Under the pieces are notes generated by a model. The model was not told the DNA's origin and made no database searches. It worked only from the letters and a program-made list of their open reading frames with translations. Both the position numbers and the translations under genes were made by a program. 64,000 bases of DNA. Source: Linyphia triangularis (Eukaryota; Arthropoda; Arachnida; Araneae; Linyphiidae). Positions 11,236 to 24,189 of this stretch are shown piece by piece (position 1 is the first letter of the stretch; every line of letters starts with the position of its first letter). Location: contig OZ021725.1 in assembly GCA_963978545.1 (NCBI GenBank), forward strand, positions 11,237,197 through 11,301,196, written 5' to 3'.

Positions 11236-11320
11236 GAAATCGTTTCTCGGAATAAAGGCAATTCACCCTTTCTAGAGCAAATTTTGTCGTCTCCTCGAAA
11301 GAAGAAAAACTTTAGTTATA

Positions 11321-11983
11321 GACTGAGAGGCGACTGCAATTTTTGGACCCCATCGAACATCATTCTGAATTTCTTATAGAAATTGGAGAAAAGTGAGTAG
11401 ATTACGAATCCACTGGTCTGCCGTGGCAAAAATGGCCGAAACTGGTCAAAAATTTACTTTTAATAAGTTGAACTAAATCCAATTGCCAAATGTGCCATAA
11501 CTTGCCAAATAATGAGCATTTTTTTTTTTTTTTATTTGGTAACCCTCACTCTTTAATTATCAATTAAAAGGTTGCAGACGATTCAGATATCTGGCGACGG
11601 TCTACTTACATCTATTAAAAGGGAGCCAAGTTGACAATAAACATTACGTCAAGGATGACGTAACTGATGTCGCCAATTTGGCTTACTTTTAAAAGATACA
11701 AATTTTCCGAGCCAGAGATCAGAAATCGTTTACGCTTTTTCTCATTAAAAATCAAAATGCAGTGGGTTACCAGACGAAAAAGTTTGTTCTCTTTTTGGCA
11801 AGTTATGACATAGTTGGCAATCGGATTTTAGTTCAACTCATTCCAAGTCGATTTTTGATCAGTTTCGGCTATTTTTGTCACGGCAGACCAGTGGATTCCG
11901 AATCTACTCACTTTTCTCCAATCCCTATAAAAAATTCAGAATGATGTTCGATGGGGTCCAAAAATTGCAGTCGCCTCTCGGAC
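11321..11983. repeat. Pal-A copy with TA-flanked ends
   Basis: This 663-bp copy has ends GACTGAGAGGCGACTGCA and TGCAGTCGCCTCTCGGAC, both bordered by TA. The arms (about 300 bases each) are inverted copies that meet at a core containing ACGTCA palindromes. TA targets suggest a Tc1/mariner-type origin, but no transposase exists to prove it. Confidence 0.85.
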
Positions 11984-11989
11984 TACTAC

Positions 11990-12190
11990 TTTTCAAAGAC
12001 CTCATGTGAGTGCGTTATTTTGACGAAAATCTTAATAATGACAGGTCATTTATTTTTTTCGATACCCATACTTTTTTACTTAAACTATCCATACGTTAAC
12101 AAAGAATAAAAGAATATTGTAATCGGTTGAAAAAAAAAAAATTATATGCGTGTGTGTCTGTGTTCTTAGACGTTTTGGGACGCCTCGAGT
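11990..12190. other. Short spacer
   Basis: AT-rich sequence between Pal-A and Rep-G, with no feature recognised. Confidence 0.4.
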
Positions 12191-12191
12191 C

Positions 12192-14260
12192 CAAATTAGG
12201 GGTGTAGAACATCGCACAACTTTCATTTACACTATATTACTGATGTGGATCTGTGTTATTTACCGCTTTTATATTTTCATCATTCGTTCAGAAAAAAAAT
12301 GACCAGTTTGGCGATATTTTTGGCGATAATTGTAATATAGGTATTTTTTTTTTTATAAAAAAAAAAAAAAAAAACTTCGCCAAAATAGAAATTTTGGCGA
12401 TATATATTTGTCGATAATACTTATATTATGCTTTCTTATAAATGAAACTGAGAAGAGAAGAAAAAGCGATCTTTCATAAGCTATGTTCAAGCAAAGAGAA
12501 CTCTGTGTTAAAGGCATTCGTTTTTCAACTTTTTACGCCATTAGAGCATTTTTAAGGGAATTTCGGAGGAGGGGATGTTTAGAACACCTTAAGAGGCATT
12601 ATCACAATGATTTTGAACAAACTCGTTAGAGCCGTTTTTTTTAGCAATTGCTGAAAAACATGATTTTCAATAGCCGCTACATTACGCGCATGCGCGATTT
12701 TGACAAAAACCTTAATGGTAAGTCCTTGGGCCATCACCAACCTGCACACCAAATTTGAACATCGTAGGTGAATTTGCTCGGTAGCTATTACTGGTCTGGT
12801 GCCGTCTGTGTTAATTAAGCTGCAGACAGACCTCAGGTTCTTACATAAATAAGATTAAAACTCCTTAAAGGGTGAAATGTTTAGTAATAAACTCTGCCGA
12901 AAGATCGCATAGTGGAACTCCTTTGATGAGTGTGGTTTGAAAAAGCTGTTCAATAAACATAACCAAAGTGATAACAAACAAATTTATTAAATACTAGGTT
13001 TACTTTACAGAATAGAAGGTTACGTTTAACAATTAATGATCGCTTCTCTTTTACCAATTTTAAACATCGAATCTACTTTACGAAGTCGATCTTAAATTAC
13101 CAATCCCTATCAAGTTTATATTAAAACACCCAAAATCGGGTACTGTTTACACATATTCAAACACATTTTCATTTAAATAGTCATTTTGGCCAGAACTCAG
13201 CTGCCCTCGCTACTTTGTGGTTAAGATTTAATATTAAAAATTCTCAAAAGTTAAAGTCAGAAAGCTGGAAGATTAGCTTAAAATGTGAATAACCGACAAC
13301 ACGGTACCTGTGGCCATACTCGTCATGGCGTATTCTGCCATCCTCGGGAAAACCTATAATCCAAACGGGCCTGCGGCGTTCGCTGATTAACTCCCACACT
13401 CAACTTTTAGCAAAAAACTCTGAATGTCTCCTCGGGCTCTCGTGTCCCCCCCTTTTTACGTCAAGACCAAGGCGGGGTCAAAATTCACCTCCAGCCAGTC
13501 CCAGGATCCGTAGGTTCGAATCTCTGGTTTTGAACTATAGCCAATCGTGAACCCTAACATCACTGAGATCCCGCCTCTGATCCACAAGCGTCAGAGACTG
13601 GACTCGGACCTTCTGACGTCAATTCCGTGTACCGCCTAGAAATTTCCGATCCCCTCTTTTTCACGCCTGCAATGCAGCTGGACCCCAATAATTTTGAATC
13701 CCAGCTTGCTGTCAAACGTAACGTCAAGTTGGCGCCAGTCTTTGTAAACCTCACCTAAAATTGAAAAGCCCCCGAGTATTTATGACGTCTGGCTCCTGCT
13801 CGATTCTGCCTTCACACGAAATAGTGAATGTAAACCCCCTCTTTTCAAGATTTTCCGACCCTTCATACACAACTGACCTTTTGACTCCTAACATTCCCTG
13901 TAATCCAGGGCTTTTGAAAGTAACCCGCCTACATATGTTCCAAAAGTACCTTTCTATCGGTCTGGCCTTTGTAAAAGGGCTAAATGACTTCTTTGCTTTT
14001 TTCTGGACTTTCCAAAATTCCTGATGTTCAGTTCAGCGGACTAACAGCTATTAGCTCTCGGAGCACACAGACACACAAACAGAAATTTTCTCTAGTTCAC
14101 GTTTTTGATATCAGGATGTTCCAAAACGTGGAGAAATGCAAAAAATAAATCGAAATTTTTTTTGACCGAATCCTATACTTTCAGTACCCTATGTATACAT
14201 ATCGGTAAATGAAAGGAAAAACTACAAGTTTGGCGATATTTTTGGCGAAAGTGATTACAT
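12192..14260 (+). repeat. Rep-G dispersed repeat, split by an insertion
   Basis: Rep-G starts GGTGTAGAACATCGCAC (about 12201) and includes 'agtttggcgatatttttggcg'. It continues 'gcgcatgcgcgattttgac' to 12790, and resumes at 14046 to end near 'gtatacatatcggtaa' (about 14205), after which a further piece begins. The break is filled by 12791-14045. Other copies start near 20703, 22690, 23560 and 46196. No ORF or class-defining end was found. Confidence 0.7.
12791..14045. mobile_element. Unclassified insertion in Rep-G with 8-bp direct repeat
   Basis: An 8-bp AGCTATTA occurs at 12783-12790 and 14046-14053, exactly where Rep-G is interrupted. The 1255-bp insert is more GC-rich than its surroundings from 13290 to 13960. 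Its ends (CTGGTCTG and RC GTTAGTCCG) match only weakly. No protein domain was recognised in its short frames. A hAT-like origin would fit the 8-bp repeat, but this is weak. Confidence 0.6.
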
Positions 14261-14269
14261 TGGCATGCT

Positions 14270-14954
14270 ATCTATTTAGGAACCTTCAATCTCCATTCCT
14301 CAAACCACCAACCTTCAAATAAAGGAGCAAAGTTGGCACAAAAAAAAAAAATCCCCCAAAAATGGGTCGTTCGTTTAGGGCGTTACCCGCCAAGGCACAG
14401 CCACCCAATTCCCCCACCCCCTTCCCCGCCCTACATTTCCATCCAAGTCCCCCCCAAGAAGATCTTCAACTGCACTATCGACAGAGCCACTGTCCCAGTC
14501 CTTGGGGGCCCGCATCACTTCGCAATATCTGTGCCCAATCCCCTGTATACTTGACGGATTATGTGAGGAATTCTTCACGCTCGGAAAGCGATCTCTTTGA
14601 AGGGGGGGCCCCCTTTTATTGCGAGGAGGGGCCCCCCGGATCCGGGAGAGGATCTTTTTTTTTTTTTTTTTATTGTAGGGTTGGTGACATTTTTTTTTTT
14701 TTTTAACAATAACCTTTGGTGTCATTGTTGTAATCTGTAGGACTTGCTGGAAGTGGTGATGTCCTCTCAGTTGGTTTCGGTGGGATGGAGTGGTTGTGCT
14801 TGAGGATGGAAATTATTCTGCGATTATTCGAAAGAACAGGGTTTTTTAGAAAGGAATTCCAAATAGCACTGAGTCACAATCCTGGAACTTGACAGGAAAA
14901 GCGAAAACATAAATTATAATTCCCTTGCATTCCAAAAGTTATAAAATAGTTGTA
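14270..14954. other. C/G-rich low-complexity segment
   Basis: From about 14340 to 14660 the sequence is rich in C runs, then G/C runs, then long T runs. Overlapping open frames on both strands here reflect composition, not genes. The source is unknown. Confidence 0.4.
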
Positions 14955-15400
14955 GATTGAGAGGCGACTGCAATTTTTGGACCCCATCGAACATCATTCT
15001 GAATTTTTTTATAGAAATTGGAGAAAAGTGAGTAGATTACGAATCCACTGGTCTGCCGAGGCAAAAATGGTCGAAACTATTCAAAAATCGACTTTCAATG
15101 ATTGAACTAAATCCGATTGCCAAATATGTCATAACTTGCCAAAAAATAAACATCCTTTTTTTCTGGTAACCCACCACTCTTTAACTTTCAGTTCAGAAGG
15201 TTGCAGACGATTTGTGTTCCCTGGCGCCAAGATAATTTCTGTTTTAAAAGTCGGCCAAGTTGGCAATAAATACTGTGTCATCAGTGACGTAATATTAATC
15301 GCCAAATTGGCTCACTTTTAAAAGATGTAAGTATTTTTCGCCAAAGAGTAAATATCGTCTGCACTCTTCCTAAATGAAAATTAAAGAGCAGTGTGTTACG

Positions 15401-15445
<45 letters not shown>

Positions 15446-15628
15446 GATTTTGGCAAGTTATGACATATTTGGTAATCGGTTTTAGTTCAGCTCATTCAAA
15501 GTCGATTTTTTAATAGTTCCGGCCTTTTATGCCACGGCAGACCAATGGAGTAACTTTCTTCTGACAATTCTCTACATTCAATAAAAAAATTCAGACTGAT
15601 GTTCGATGAGGTACCTAAACTTTCAGTC
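14955..15628. repeat. Pal-A copy
   Basis: Bordered by TA on both sides (GATTGAGAGGCGACTGCA at the left and TTTCAGTC at the right). An A-run of about 37 bases near 15404-15440 interrupts the right arm at the position where other copies have a shorter A run. Confidence 0.8.
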
Positions 15629-15883
15629 TAAAACTTTGAATTGAAACTGCAAAACAATGAGAGACAGAAAGAATAGACAAGTTGTATGTTGGATAGACAG
15701 TTACGGAATTTCAAATGCACCTGTTAATGAAATTGAATGATGAGAGTAAATTTGGCAAAGGCTGTATACGATGGTTTACCGATGAGGCCCATTCTCATTT
15801 GGAAGGATTTGTCAATAAACATAACTGGTGAATCTGGGGTAGTAAAAACCCGTCTGCGTGTCATGTAAAACCACTGCATTCTA

Positions 15884-16548
15884 GACTGAGAGGCGACTGC
15901 AATTTTTGGACCTCATCGAACATCAATCTGAGTTTTTTCTAGAAATTGGAGAAGAGTGAGCAGATTACGAATCCACTGGTCTGCCGTGGCAAAAATGGCC
16001 GAAATTGGTCAAAAATCGACTTTTAATAAGTTGAACTAAATCCAATTGCCAAATGTGCCATAACTTGCCAAATAATGAGCATTCTTTTTTATTTTGTAAC
16101 CCTCACTTTTTAATTTTCAGTTATGAAGGTTGCAGACGATTCGGATGTGTGGCGATGGCTTACTTGCATCTTTCACAAATGAGCCAAATTGGCAATAAAC
16201 ATTACGTCACTGATGACGTAACTGAGGTCGCCAATTTGGCTTACTTTTAAAAGATACGAGTTTTCTGAGCCAGAGATCAGAAATCGTTTGCTTTTTTTCT
16301 CATTGAAAATCAAAATGCAATGGGTTGCCAGACGAAAAAGTTTTTTTTCTTCTCTTTTTGGCAAGTTATGACATATTTGGCAATAGGATTTTAGTTGAAC
16401 TAATTCCAAGTCGATTTTTGATCAGTTTCGGTCATTTTTGCCACGGCAGACCAGTGGATTCGTAATCTACTCACGTTTCTCCAATTTCTATAAAAAAATT
16501 CAGAATGATGCTCGATGGGGTATCTAAACTAGCAGTTGCCTCTCGGAC
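15884..16548. repeat. Pal-A copy with TA-flanked ends
   Basis: The left end is GACTGAGAGGCGACTGCA after CTA, and the right end is GCAGTTGCCTCTCGGAC before TA. The core at about 16200 reads 'acgtcactgatgacgt'. This is one of the better-preserved copies. Confidence 0.85.
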
Positions 16549-17100
16549 TATTTTAAAAGCGAGCCAAGTTAGCAATAAATATTACGTCATTATGATGACA
16601 AAATATTTATCGCAAATTTGGCAGACTTTTAAAAGATGAAAGTTCTTAGCGCCAGAAAACACAAATCGCCTGCAATCGTCTTAATTAAAAATTTAAGAGT
16701 GGTGGATTACGAGAAAAAAAAAAATTCCTTTTAGAAGATGTAGACAACAAAAAAAATTTCATTTTCATCAGTGAGCCAAGTTGGTAAAAAATATTATGTC
16801 ACTGATAACTAACTGATTTCGCCAATTTAGCTTACTTTTATAATATGTAAGTTTTCCAAGCCAGGGATAAAAAATCGCCCGCGCCCTTCATCAATAAAAA
16901 TCAAAGTGTCGTGGATTATAAGAAGAAAAAATGTGTTCAGTTTTTTGCAAGTTATGACATATTTATCAATCGAATTTAATTTAACTCATTCAAAGTCATT
17001 TTTTTTTTAATACTTTCGGCCATTTTCGCGTCGGCAGACCAGTGAATTCACGATCTACTAACTATTCTCTACATTCTATAAAAATTTCAGAATGATGTTC
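16549..17100. repeat. Pal-A fragments in tandem
   Basis: Directly after the TA of the previous copy, Pal-A core and right-arm sequence starts again ('gagccaagttagcaataaat'). It repeats a second partial core near 16770 and ends at 'cagaatgatgttcga' (17090). The left arm is missing, suggesting rearrangement between copies. Confidence 0.65.
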
Positions 17101-17895
17101 GACAAAAATAAACAACTTAACATAGAATCATCCAATCCACTGAGAAATAAAAAAAAATTCTTAACTAGTTCGCATGGAGTTCCTTTGAATCATATTAATG
17201 CTTGTACAAAAAGCATTCTTAGGCTATTTATTTTCACAAAAAAAAAAAAAGCCGCTATGGAATTTAAAATTCGCAAAAAAATAAAGCTTTTCTTTTTAAA
17301 AGTTGAATTTTTGTTACATTTCCTACTTGATATTTGACTCTCCTCATGATATAAGTAAACAGCTGGCATACTTATTAAAAGGGAAAAGAACCAAACGCAG
17401 ATTAGAATGTTATTAAGATAGTTATTTTTAACGAATGTTATACTATTAAATTTTCCAAGATATTATAAAAACTCAGCTTAAACCAACCTCATTTTTTTAT
17501 TTCAATGCTTCCGTCTTATTTTAAAGTAGGCCATATTAGTTTAAGTTTCAACACATACAAAAAAGCAAGCGGTTAAAAATGAATTTACGTGGCCCAGTTA
17601 TTCCGTTTAAAAATATTTTTGCGATGTAGCAGACGACTTTTAAACAAGAACTAGGAGAGGAATTTGAACCTTTTAAAAAGCAATTTTAAAGTTGGGACAA
17701 GCGATGTTAAATGTTACGCTTCGGACGTTTCTAGTAAGAATTTAAATTGTGAATGGGATTTTAATCTAGAAATGTCTAAACTTTGTGTTCTTGAAATTGA
17801 AAAGTAGTTCAAAAACACAGATAAAAAAACAAAAACAATTCGCTATGCCTAAATTATGCAGGGGGAAAAAAATATTTATCACAAAATAGGACATG
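17101..17895. other. AT-rich spacer
   Basis: No supported gene, RNA or shared repeat was recognised. The one open frame of 81 codons (17092-17337) is lysine- and phenylalanine-rich, as expected from A/T runs. Confidence 0.45.
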
Positions 17896-17899
17896 TTAA

Positions 17900-19065
17900 A
17901 AGGAAAATCCTAGTAAGGATCCTTTTCTATACTCGCTGTGTTACAATCATCTAGCCCAGTGCATTTAGAAACTACTTTCTATAAAATCTTGACATTTGGT
18001 GAGTAGGTATGAAAAAGAACACTTTATGAAATGAAATGAATTAAAAACTCGAAAATAGCATCCAATATATTTTATTTTATTTTTGAAATCCTTACGTCAA
18101 TGGATATGTAGTGGCTCCATCTGGTTTTCTCTTTTGTTATTGTTACGAATTTCTGTATATTTGTAAATAATTCGTAGAATTAATTATGTAAAAAGGAAAA
18201 TTTATGTACATTTCGCATAAGGCAGTGCAAGAGTTTGTCTTTACTTCGCTTTCCTGCAATGCGTCTCTTAATGCTTGAAAACGAGTTTTATAGAGATAAT
18301 GCTGGAAAACGAGTTTTACAAAGAGAATGCCATTTAACATTATGTATGAGTTAATGGCAATCTCGTCAAGTTGGCGAGATAGAGCGAAGTTGGCGATGGT
18401 TTTGGCGACTAATTTTTGTCACCAAATTTGGCAAGCAATCACCAAATGTCGCCAAATTTGGCGACCATTTGGTGACACTTTCGGTCCCCATGTACCTGTA
18501 TAAGGCTTTTCGACCGCGATCTGGAAAATTCTCCAAATTTCTATCTCTAGAAGATTCGTGAAGGAAGCTCTCCTATATAAGGCCAATAGAGAGTTGAGTG
18601 AGTTAGTTGTCTCTCAGCGAGCATTCAGAGAGCTGCATTGCGAAAGTGAACTGTATTGCATTGTCTTTTGCGTCGATTTTAGCAGTAGTGTGTCCTAGTT
18701 TCTAACTGCTGTTTGTGCTCCATTGTTGAGTAAAGAGCTGTATTGAGTCTATTAGAACGGGAAGTTCTGGAGTTGTACAAGAATCTGCGAAGAGTTATAT
18801 CGGAAAAAATTTCTTCAAGTTTTATTCTGCTTTGGCTTCAAGTCTTTCGAATCCATCCACGGAACACTATATTAATTGTTATTTATAATTAGATAAACGT
18901 TAAATGAAAACAATTTATATCATTTCATGAAGTGATCATTTTTGTACTTTACTCCCCAAATTTCAAGGTGGTTATCAGAAAGTAGTTTCTAAATGCACTG
19001 GGCTAGAAGATTGTAACATAGCGAGTATAGGGAATGATCCTTACAAGGACTTGCTCTTAAAAAAA
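17900..19065. repeat. Pal-B copy split by a solo LTR
   Basis: The left arm is at 17900-18140 ('ctagtaaggatcc', 'gcatttagaaactac') and the right arm at 18867-19065 ('cattaaatg'-type block, 'gcactgggctagaagattgtaac'). The LTR-A copy at 18141-18866 lies between them, so it inserted at the centre of the palindrome. Confidence 0.8.
18141..18866 (+). mobile_element. Solo LTR, family LTR-A
   Basis: TGTTACGAATTTCTG to CGGAACA, 726 bp, flanked by TTAT and CTAT (likely a mutated 4-bp duplication). A TATATAAGG box is near 18573. It has no internal region. Confidence 0.85.
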
Positions 19066-19164
19066 GCAGTAAATTATGGCTGTGAATCTATGATATGTGA
19101 ATAATTTAAATATAAAATATTCGAGAAATTTTAGAGTATTATTTTATATATTTGAATGCCATAT

Positions 19165-19895
19165 TGGGTTGCGTGGATGGGTTCGAAAGATTTGAAGCCA
19201 AAGCAGATTAACACTTGCAGAAATTTATTCCGATATACTCTTCACATATTCTTTTACAAAACCTGAACTGCTCGTTCTAGAAGATTCAATACAGCCTCTT
19301 TACACAACATTAGAGCTCAAACAGTAGTTAAAATAAACTTCACAACTGCTACAAATCGCCGCAAAGGACAATGCAATACAGTTCGCTTTAGAACAACTCT
19401 GAATGCTCATTGAGAGACAGCTAACTCAGTATCTCCACTCAGAAATTCCCGTCAACTAACTCATGGCCGGGCTTATATAGGAAAGTCAATAATTCGTGAA
19501 TCTTCTAGAGATAGAAATTTGGAGGATTTTCCAGATCGTAGTCGAAAAGCCCTATACATGTACATGGGGACCGAAAATGTCGCCAAATGGTTGCCAAGTT
19601 TGGCAATATTTGGCGATTTCTCGCTAGATTTAGCGACAAAAATTAGTCGCCAACTTGGCTCTATCTCGCCAGTTTGGCAAGATTGCCACTACCATAATGT
19701 TAAATGCCCTGCTCCTTGTAAAACTCGCTTCCCAGCGTTAACTTTGTAAAACTCGTTATCAAGCAATAAAAGACACATATTACAGGGAAGCCAAGTAAAG
19801 AACTCTTGCACTGCCTTATGCGAAGTGTACATAAATTTATCTTTTTAGATAATTAATGCTACGAAATATTTACAAATATACAGAAATTCGTAGCA
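19165..19895 (-). mobile_element. Solo LTR, family LTR-A, with perfect duplication
   Basis: A 731-bp copy in reverse orientation, flanked by a perfect 4-bp ATAT (19161-19164, 19896-19899). On the minus strand it reads TGCTACGAATTTCTG to CGCAACCCA. It defines the LTR-A boundaries best. Open frames on the plus strand here are antisense to the LTR and not genes. Confidence 0.88.
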
Positions 19896-20028
19896 ATATT
19901 AATTTCTAGACATAACATTTATAAATAGACACATCAAATATTAACAGGAGGATTTCGCTTAATTTAAGATACCAAAGTTCTTCAAAACTATTTGACCTCA
20001 TGATAATGTAAAATTATGCTTTCGATAT

Positions 20029-20493
20029 TGATATGAATTTTTCCACTGAGGCAATGATGGCACAGTTTTTCAGATAAAAACTAGTATTTATTCTCTTCAG
20101 AAAACTCACAAAATTTATTCACATATAACAGTGCAATCACTATTAATCTTCAATACAAGCTTCAACAAGAACAGCTTCGAATATAGCGACTATACCAGCT
20201 CACTCCAATAGGTCAACAAAGCGATCGCGATCAGCTTTCAACGAAGTCCGAAGTCAATCTGAAAACTTTCCCGATCTCCGGTCTTTAAATACTTGGCGCG
20301 AGAGAACAATCGCGAAATTTCCAGCCAATTCGTAAGGAAAAGAAACGTCTTGAAACTTCTCGTTTGCTTTAGGTGTTGCCACCTTTTCCTAACCTGTATA
20401 ATCGCTGTTAATAAAAAATAAAATAAGATAAAAATAAATTACAATAGAATTTTAAAATAATACGTCACTATTATACAGACAATTCGTGCAACA
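20029..20493 (-). mobile_element. Solo LTR, family LTR-B
   Basis: A 465-bp copy flanked by a perfect ATAT duplication (20025-20028, 20494-20497). It starts TGATATGAATTTTTCC, so its end dinucleotides are partly mutated, and it ends GTGCAACA. Confidence 0.87.
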
Positions 20494-20699
20494 ATATGTA
20501 TCTGTAATTAAAAGTTTTACTTTAAATAATATGTTAGTGAAAGTGTTTTTATGAAAATGTAATAGCTAAATAATTCAAAAGTTTATATTCTTTAGGCTAT
20601 TTTTGGCGTTCTTGGGTAGGTGAGCTTGCGGGCAGGAAGCGAAACACAATAGTAAAAAACAAAACAAAAAAATTAAAAAAATAGAAATTCTTACCAAAA

Positions 20700-21475
20700 A
20701 CTATGGGTGTGGAACATCGCACAACTCTCAATTACATTGCAATACTGGTCACTACATTTAAGTTTGACATGGAATAGTATTGTATTATTATCATTTACAC
20801 ATTTTCATTGATTTGAAAAAATTGCTAGTTTGGCGATATTTTTGGAGATAATTCCTACCAGGGCAAAAGGAGAAAAAAAAAAAAAAAAAAAAAAAAATCC
20901 TGCAAAACCTCGAATTTGGAGAAATACTTTTCGATTATCCTTAGTTATCCTTTATTTTAATTGAAACAGAGAAAGGAGAAAAGCGATCGTTGATGAGTGA
21001 TGCTCAAGGAAAAGAAACTCTGTGTTCTTCTTCTTCTTCTTATCAAGGACTATGGGGACTAAGGCACCTCTGCTTGAGCATTTTGTACCAACCCCATATT
21101 CCGTACAGATCGGTAGTGGGCAGTACTGCACAGGATGTAAGAGCACACTCGCAAGAGGGAGTGCGCAAGTCTACCTATAGCCGCCGAAGAGTTCATTTCT
21201 ACCTCTTAACTCTGTGTTAAAGATATCCATTTCGTTACTTTTTTCGTCTCTATAGCACTTTTGTGATAATTTTGGAGGTGGGGATGTTTAGAACACTTTA
21301 AGAAACATCACAACAGCGTTTTTGATCAAAATTAATCGAGCTATTTTTTAGCGATTTTTGAAAAACATGACTTTTCAATGGCAACCCTATGTTAACATAT
21401 GGGTAATTGAAAGTAAAAAAAAAAAAAAGTGTTTTTTTTAATATAAATTACTGTATATCGAAACAAATTTCAGAA
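20700..21475 (+). repeat. Rep-G copy with a retroposed insert
   Basis: Starts GGGTGTGGAACATCGCAC (about 20705). Long A runs sit near 20873, as in other copies. It is interrupted at 21027-21207 and ends near 'gggtaattgaaagtaaaa'. Confidence 0.7.
21027..21207 (-). mobile_element. Retroposed fragment with 11-bp target duplication
   Basis: A 181-bp insert in Rep-G flanked by a perfect 11-bp AACTCTGTGTT (21016-21026, 21208-21218). On the minus strand it ends in a short AAG-repeat tail, as expected for a LINE-mobilised 3' fragment or SINE. No clear A/B boxes were found, so a 5'-truncated LINE tail is as likely as a SINE. Confidence 0.75.
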
Positions 21476-21529
21476 TGATGCCGGTAAAACTATCTATTTC
21501 CTATATTTAAGTCCTTGGTATTAACTTCG

Positions 21530-21780
21530 ATTTGTTTGTAAGTATGTTTGTCGTTGGCTGGAAAATTTGCAGAGGCCTAACAGACTGGGAGGCGACTGCA
21601 ATTTTTGGACCCAATCCAACATTATTCCGATTTTCTTATAGAAATTAGAGAAAAGTGAGTAGATTACGAATCCACTGGTCTGCCGTGGCCGAAACTCCGC
21701 AGATGGATTCGATGTCGATGACAATACATTCTTTAAATTTTTGGTGTTGCAACTCTCATTAAAAGGAATGGATCTTTTGT
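21530..21780 (+). repeat. Rep-V copy interrupted by a Pal-A arm
   Basis: Rep-V landmarks flank a partial Pal-A left arm (about 21583-21692, 'gggaggcgactgcaattttt' to 'ccgtggccgaaact'). Confidence 0.6.
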
Positions 21781-22689
21781 TCTTAGTGGTCAAACATTAT
21801 GAAAACTTGATCTGAGTTCAATTAGTTGCAATTGCACGAAAAAATGTACAATGCATATAAAGGATTTATGTTAACTTTGGTTTCATGGTCTTTTACTACA
21901 TAAATTTATAAAACTTCACCATAATGCGTAAAAACATATCATCAGAGAATTCTTCTTCAAAACTGCCAACTTAAATTTATTTTTAAATCCAATCATCAGG
22001 TAGCATCAGGTAGCAATGACCTAAACTTTTGATAAAAAAAAAAAGTACCGCACATCAACTAATCTCTTCCTAATCACGCTTTTGACCCCCCCCCCCCTCT
22101 CCCCACTCCCTTCTCCCTTAGCGAAGCATCATTAAAACCCTTTCATATACGAAATAATCTGATTTTTTTTTTCTGACAGAAAAAAAAAAAAATCTGTATG
22201 AGGACAAAACCTCGTAGGAGTAGGAGAAATAAAAAAACTAATTTATTTCAACAGAAGGCTAATTTCATTTTAGAGGCTATTTACAACCGCTGTTTATTTC
22301 ATTTAACCTGGGTCCAATTTCCGCGCTCGTAGGAAATCATATAACAATAAAAGGCGTTGTCAGCTTCTGGTTGATTGAATGGACCAGACGATTTTTTTTT
22401 TTTTTTTTTTTTAAAAACCCTACTTAGGATTTGAAGAATAAGAAGATTAATTCAATCAAAGTGGATCTTTAAAGAAGGTGTTCTTCTTCTTTTGCGTAAT
22501 GAGGGGCTATTCTCGCACGATTATGTGTGCCTTTTTTTTCCCCCCTCTTTCTTATTGTGATTCGTAAGAAGTGCTTTTTTTTTTTAAAGCGGGAGAGGTG
22601 AAGAGGTTTGTTGGTGTCGTTTTAAGAATTAGGCTAAGTAATTTCAAATTTTAATATTAACTCAATGAGAATTAAAAGACACAAAAAAC
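21781..22689. other. AT-rich spacer with homopolymers
   Basis: C12 at 22086-22097 and several A/T runs of 10-20 bases. No gene or named repeat was recognised. Confidence 0.4.
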
Positions 22690-23555
<866 letters not shown>

Positions 23556-24180
23556 AAATAGGAGTGTGGAACATCGCACAACTTTCAATTACACTATATT
23601 ACTGATGTCGATTTGCGTCAAAAAAAAAAAAAAAAAACACTACTCCAAAATGGGGGTTTTGGCGATATTTATTTCGATAATTCTTATATTATCCATTCTT
23701 ATAAAAAGGCATTCGTTTTTCAACTTTTTACGCCGTTAAAGCATTTTTATGGAAATTTCGGTGGGGTTGTTTAGAGCACCTTCTGAGCATTACCTCAGAA
23801 ATTTTAATCAAAATCGTTAGAACAGTTTTTTTAGCATTTTAACAATAATTGAAAAACATGATTTTTTCATTGGCAGTTACCATATGCGCATGCGCGATTT
23901 TGACAAAAACCTTAATGGTAGGTCTCATGGTCACCACTATCCCTTACACCAAATTTGAACTTCCTAGTTCGGTAGTTATGCTGACCACGTACACACAGAC
24001 AAATACTTTTTCTTGACAACTTTTTTTAACAAAACATGAAGAAATGCAAAAAAAATCGAAATTTTTTGTTTTACCGAATTCTATTCTTTCAATCCCCTAT
24101 GTATACATATGGATAATTGGAAGTACAAATATGAAAATGATTTTTGTCCTGTGGTCAAGATAACAACCAAACATGAGACA
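23556..24180 (+). repeat. Rep-G copy
   Basis: Starts GGAGTGTGGAACATCGCAC directly after the previous copy, forming a tandem pair. It has the 'gcgcatgcgcgattttgac' block near 23887 and ends near 'tatacatatggataattgg'. Confidence 0.75.
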
Positions 24181-24189
24181 ACATTTTAC

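Noticed and set aside
14333..14725. Overlapping ORFs of about 115 codons on both strands
   Set aside because: They lie in C/G-rich and T-rich low-complexity DNA, with no domain and mutual overlap.
11321..16548. CRISPR array, from regularly repeated Pal-A segments
   Set aside because: Units are 650-bp palindromes with irregular spacing in a eukaryotic context. There are no short direct repeats with unique spacers.
19519..19749. 76-codon ORF
   Set aside because: It lies antisense within an LTR-A copy.
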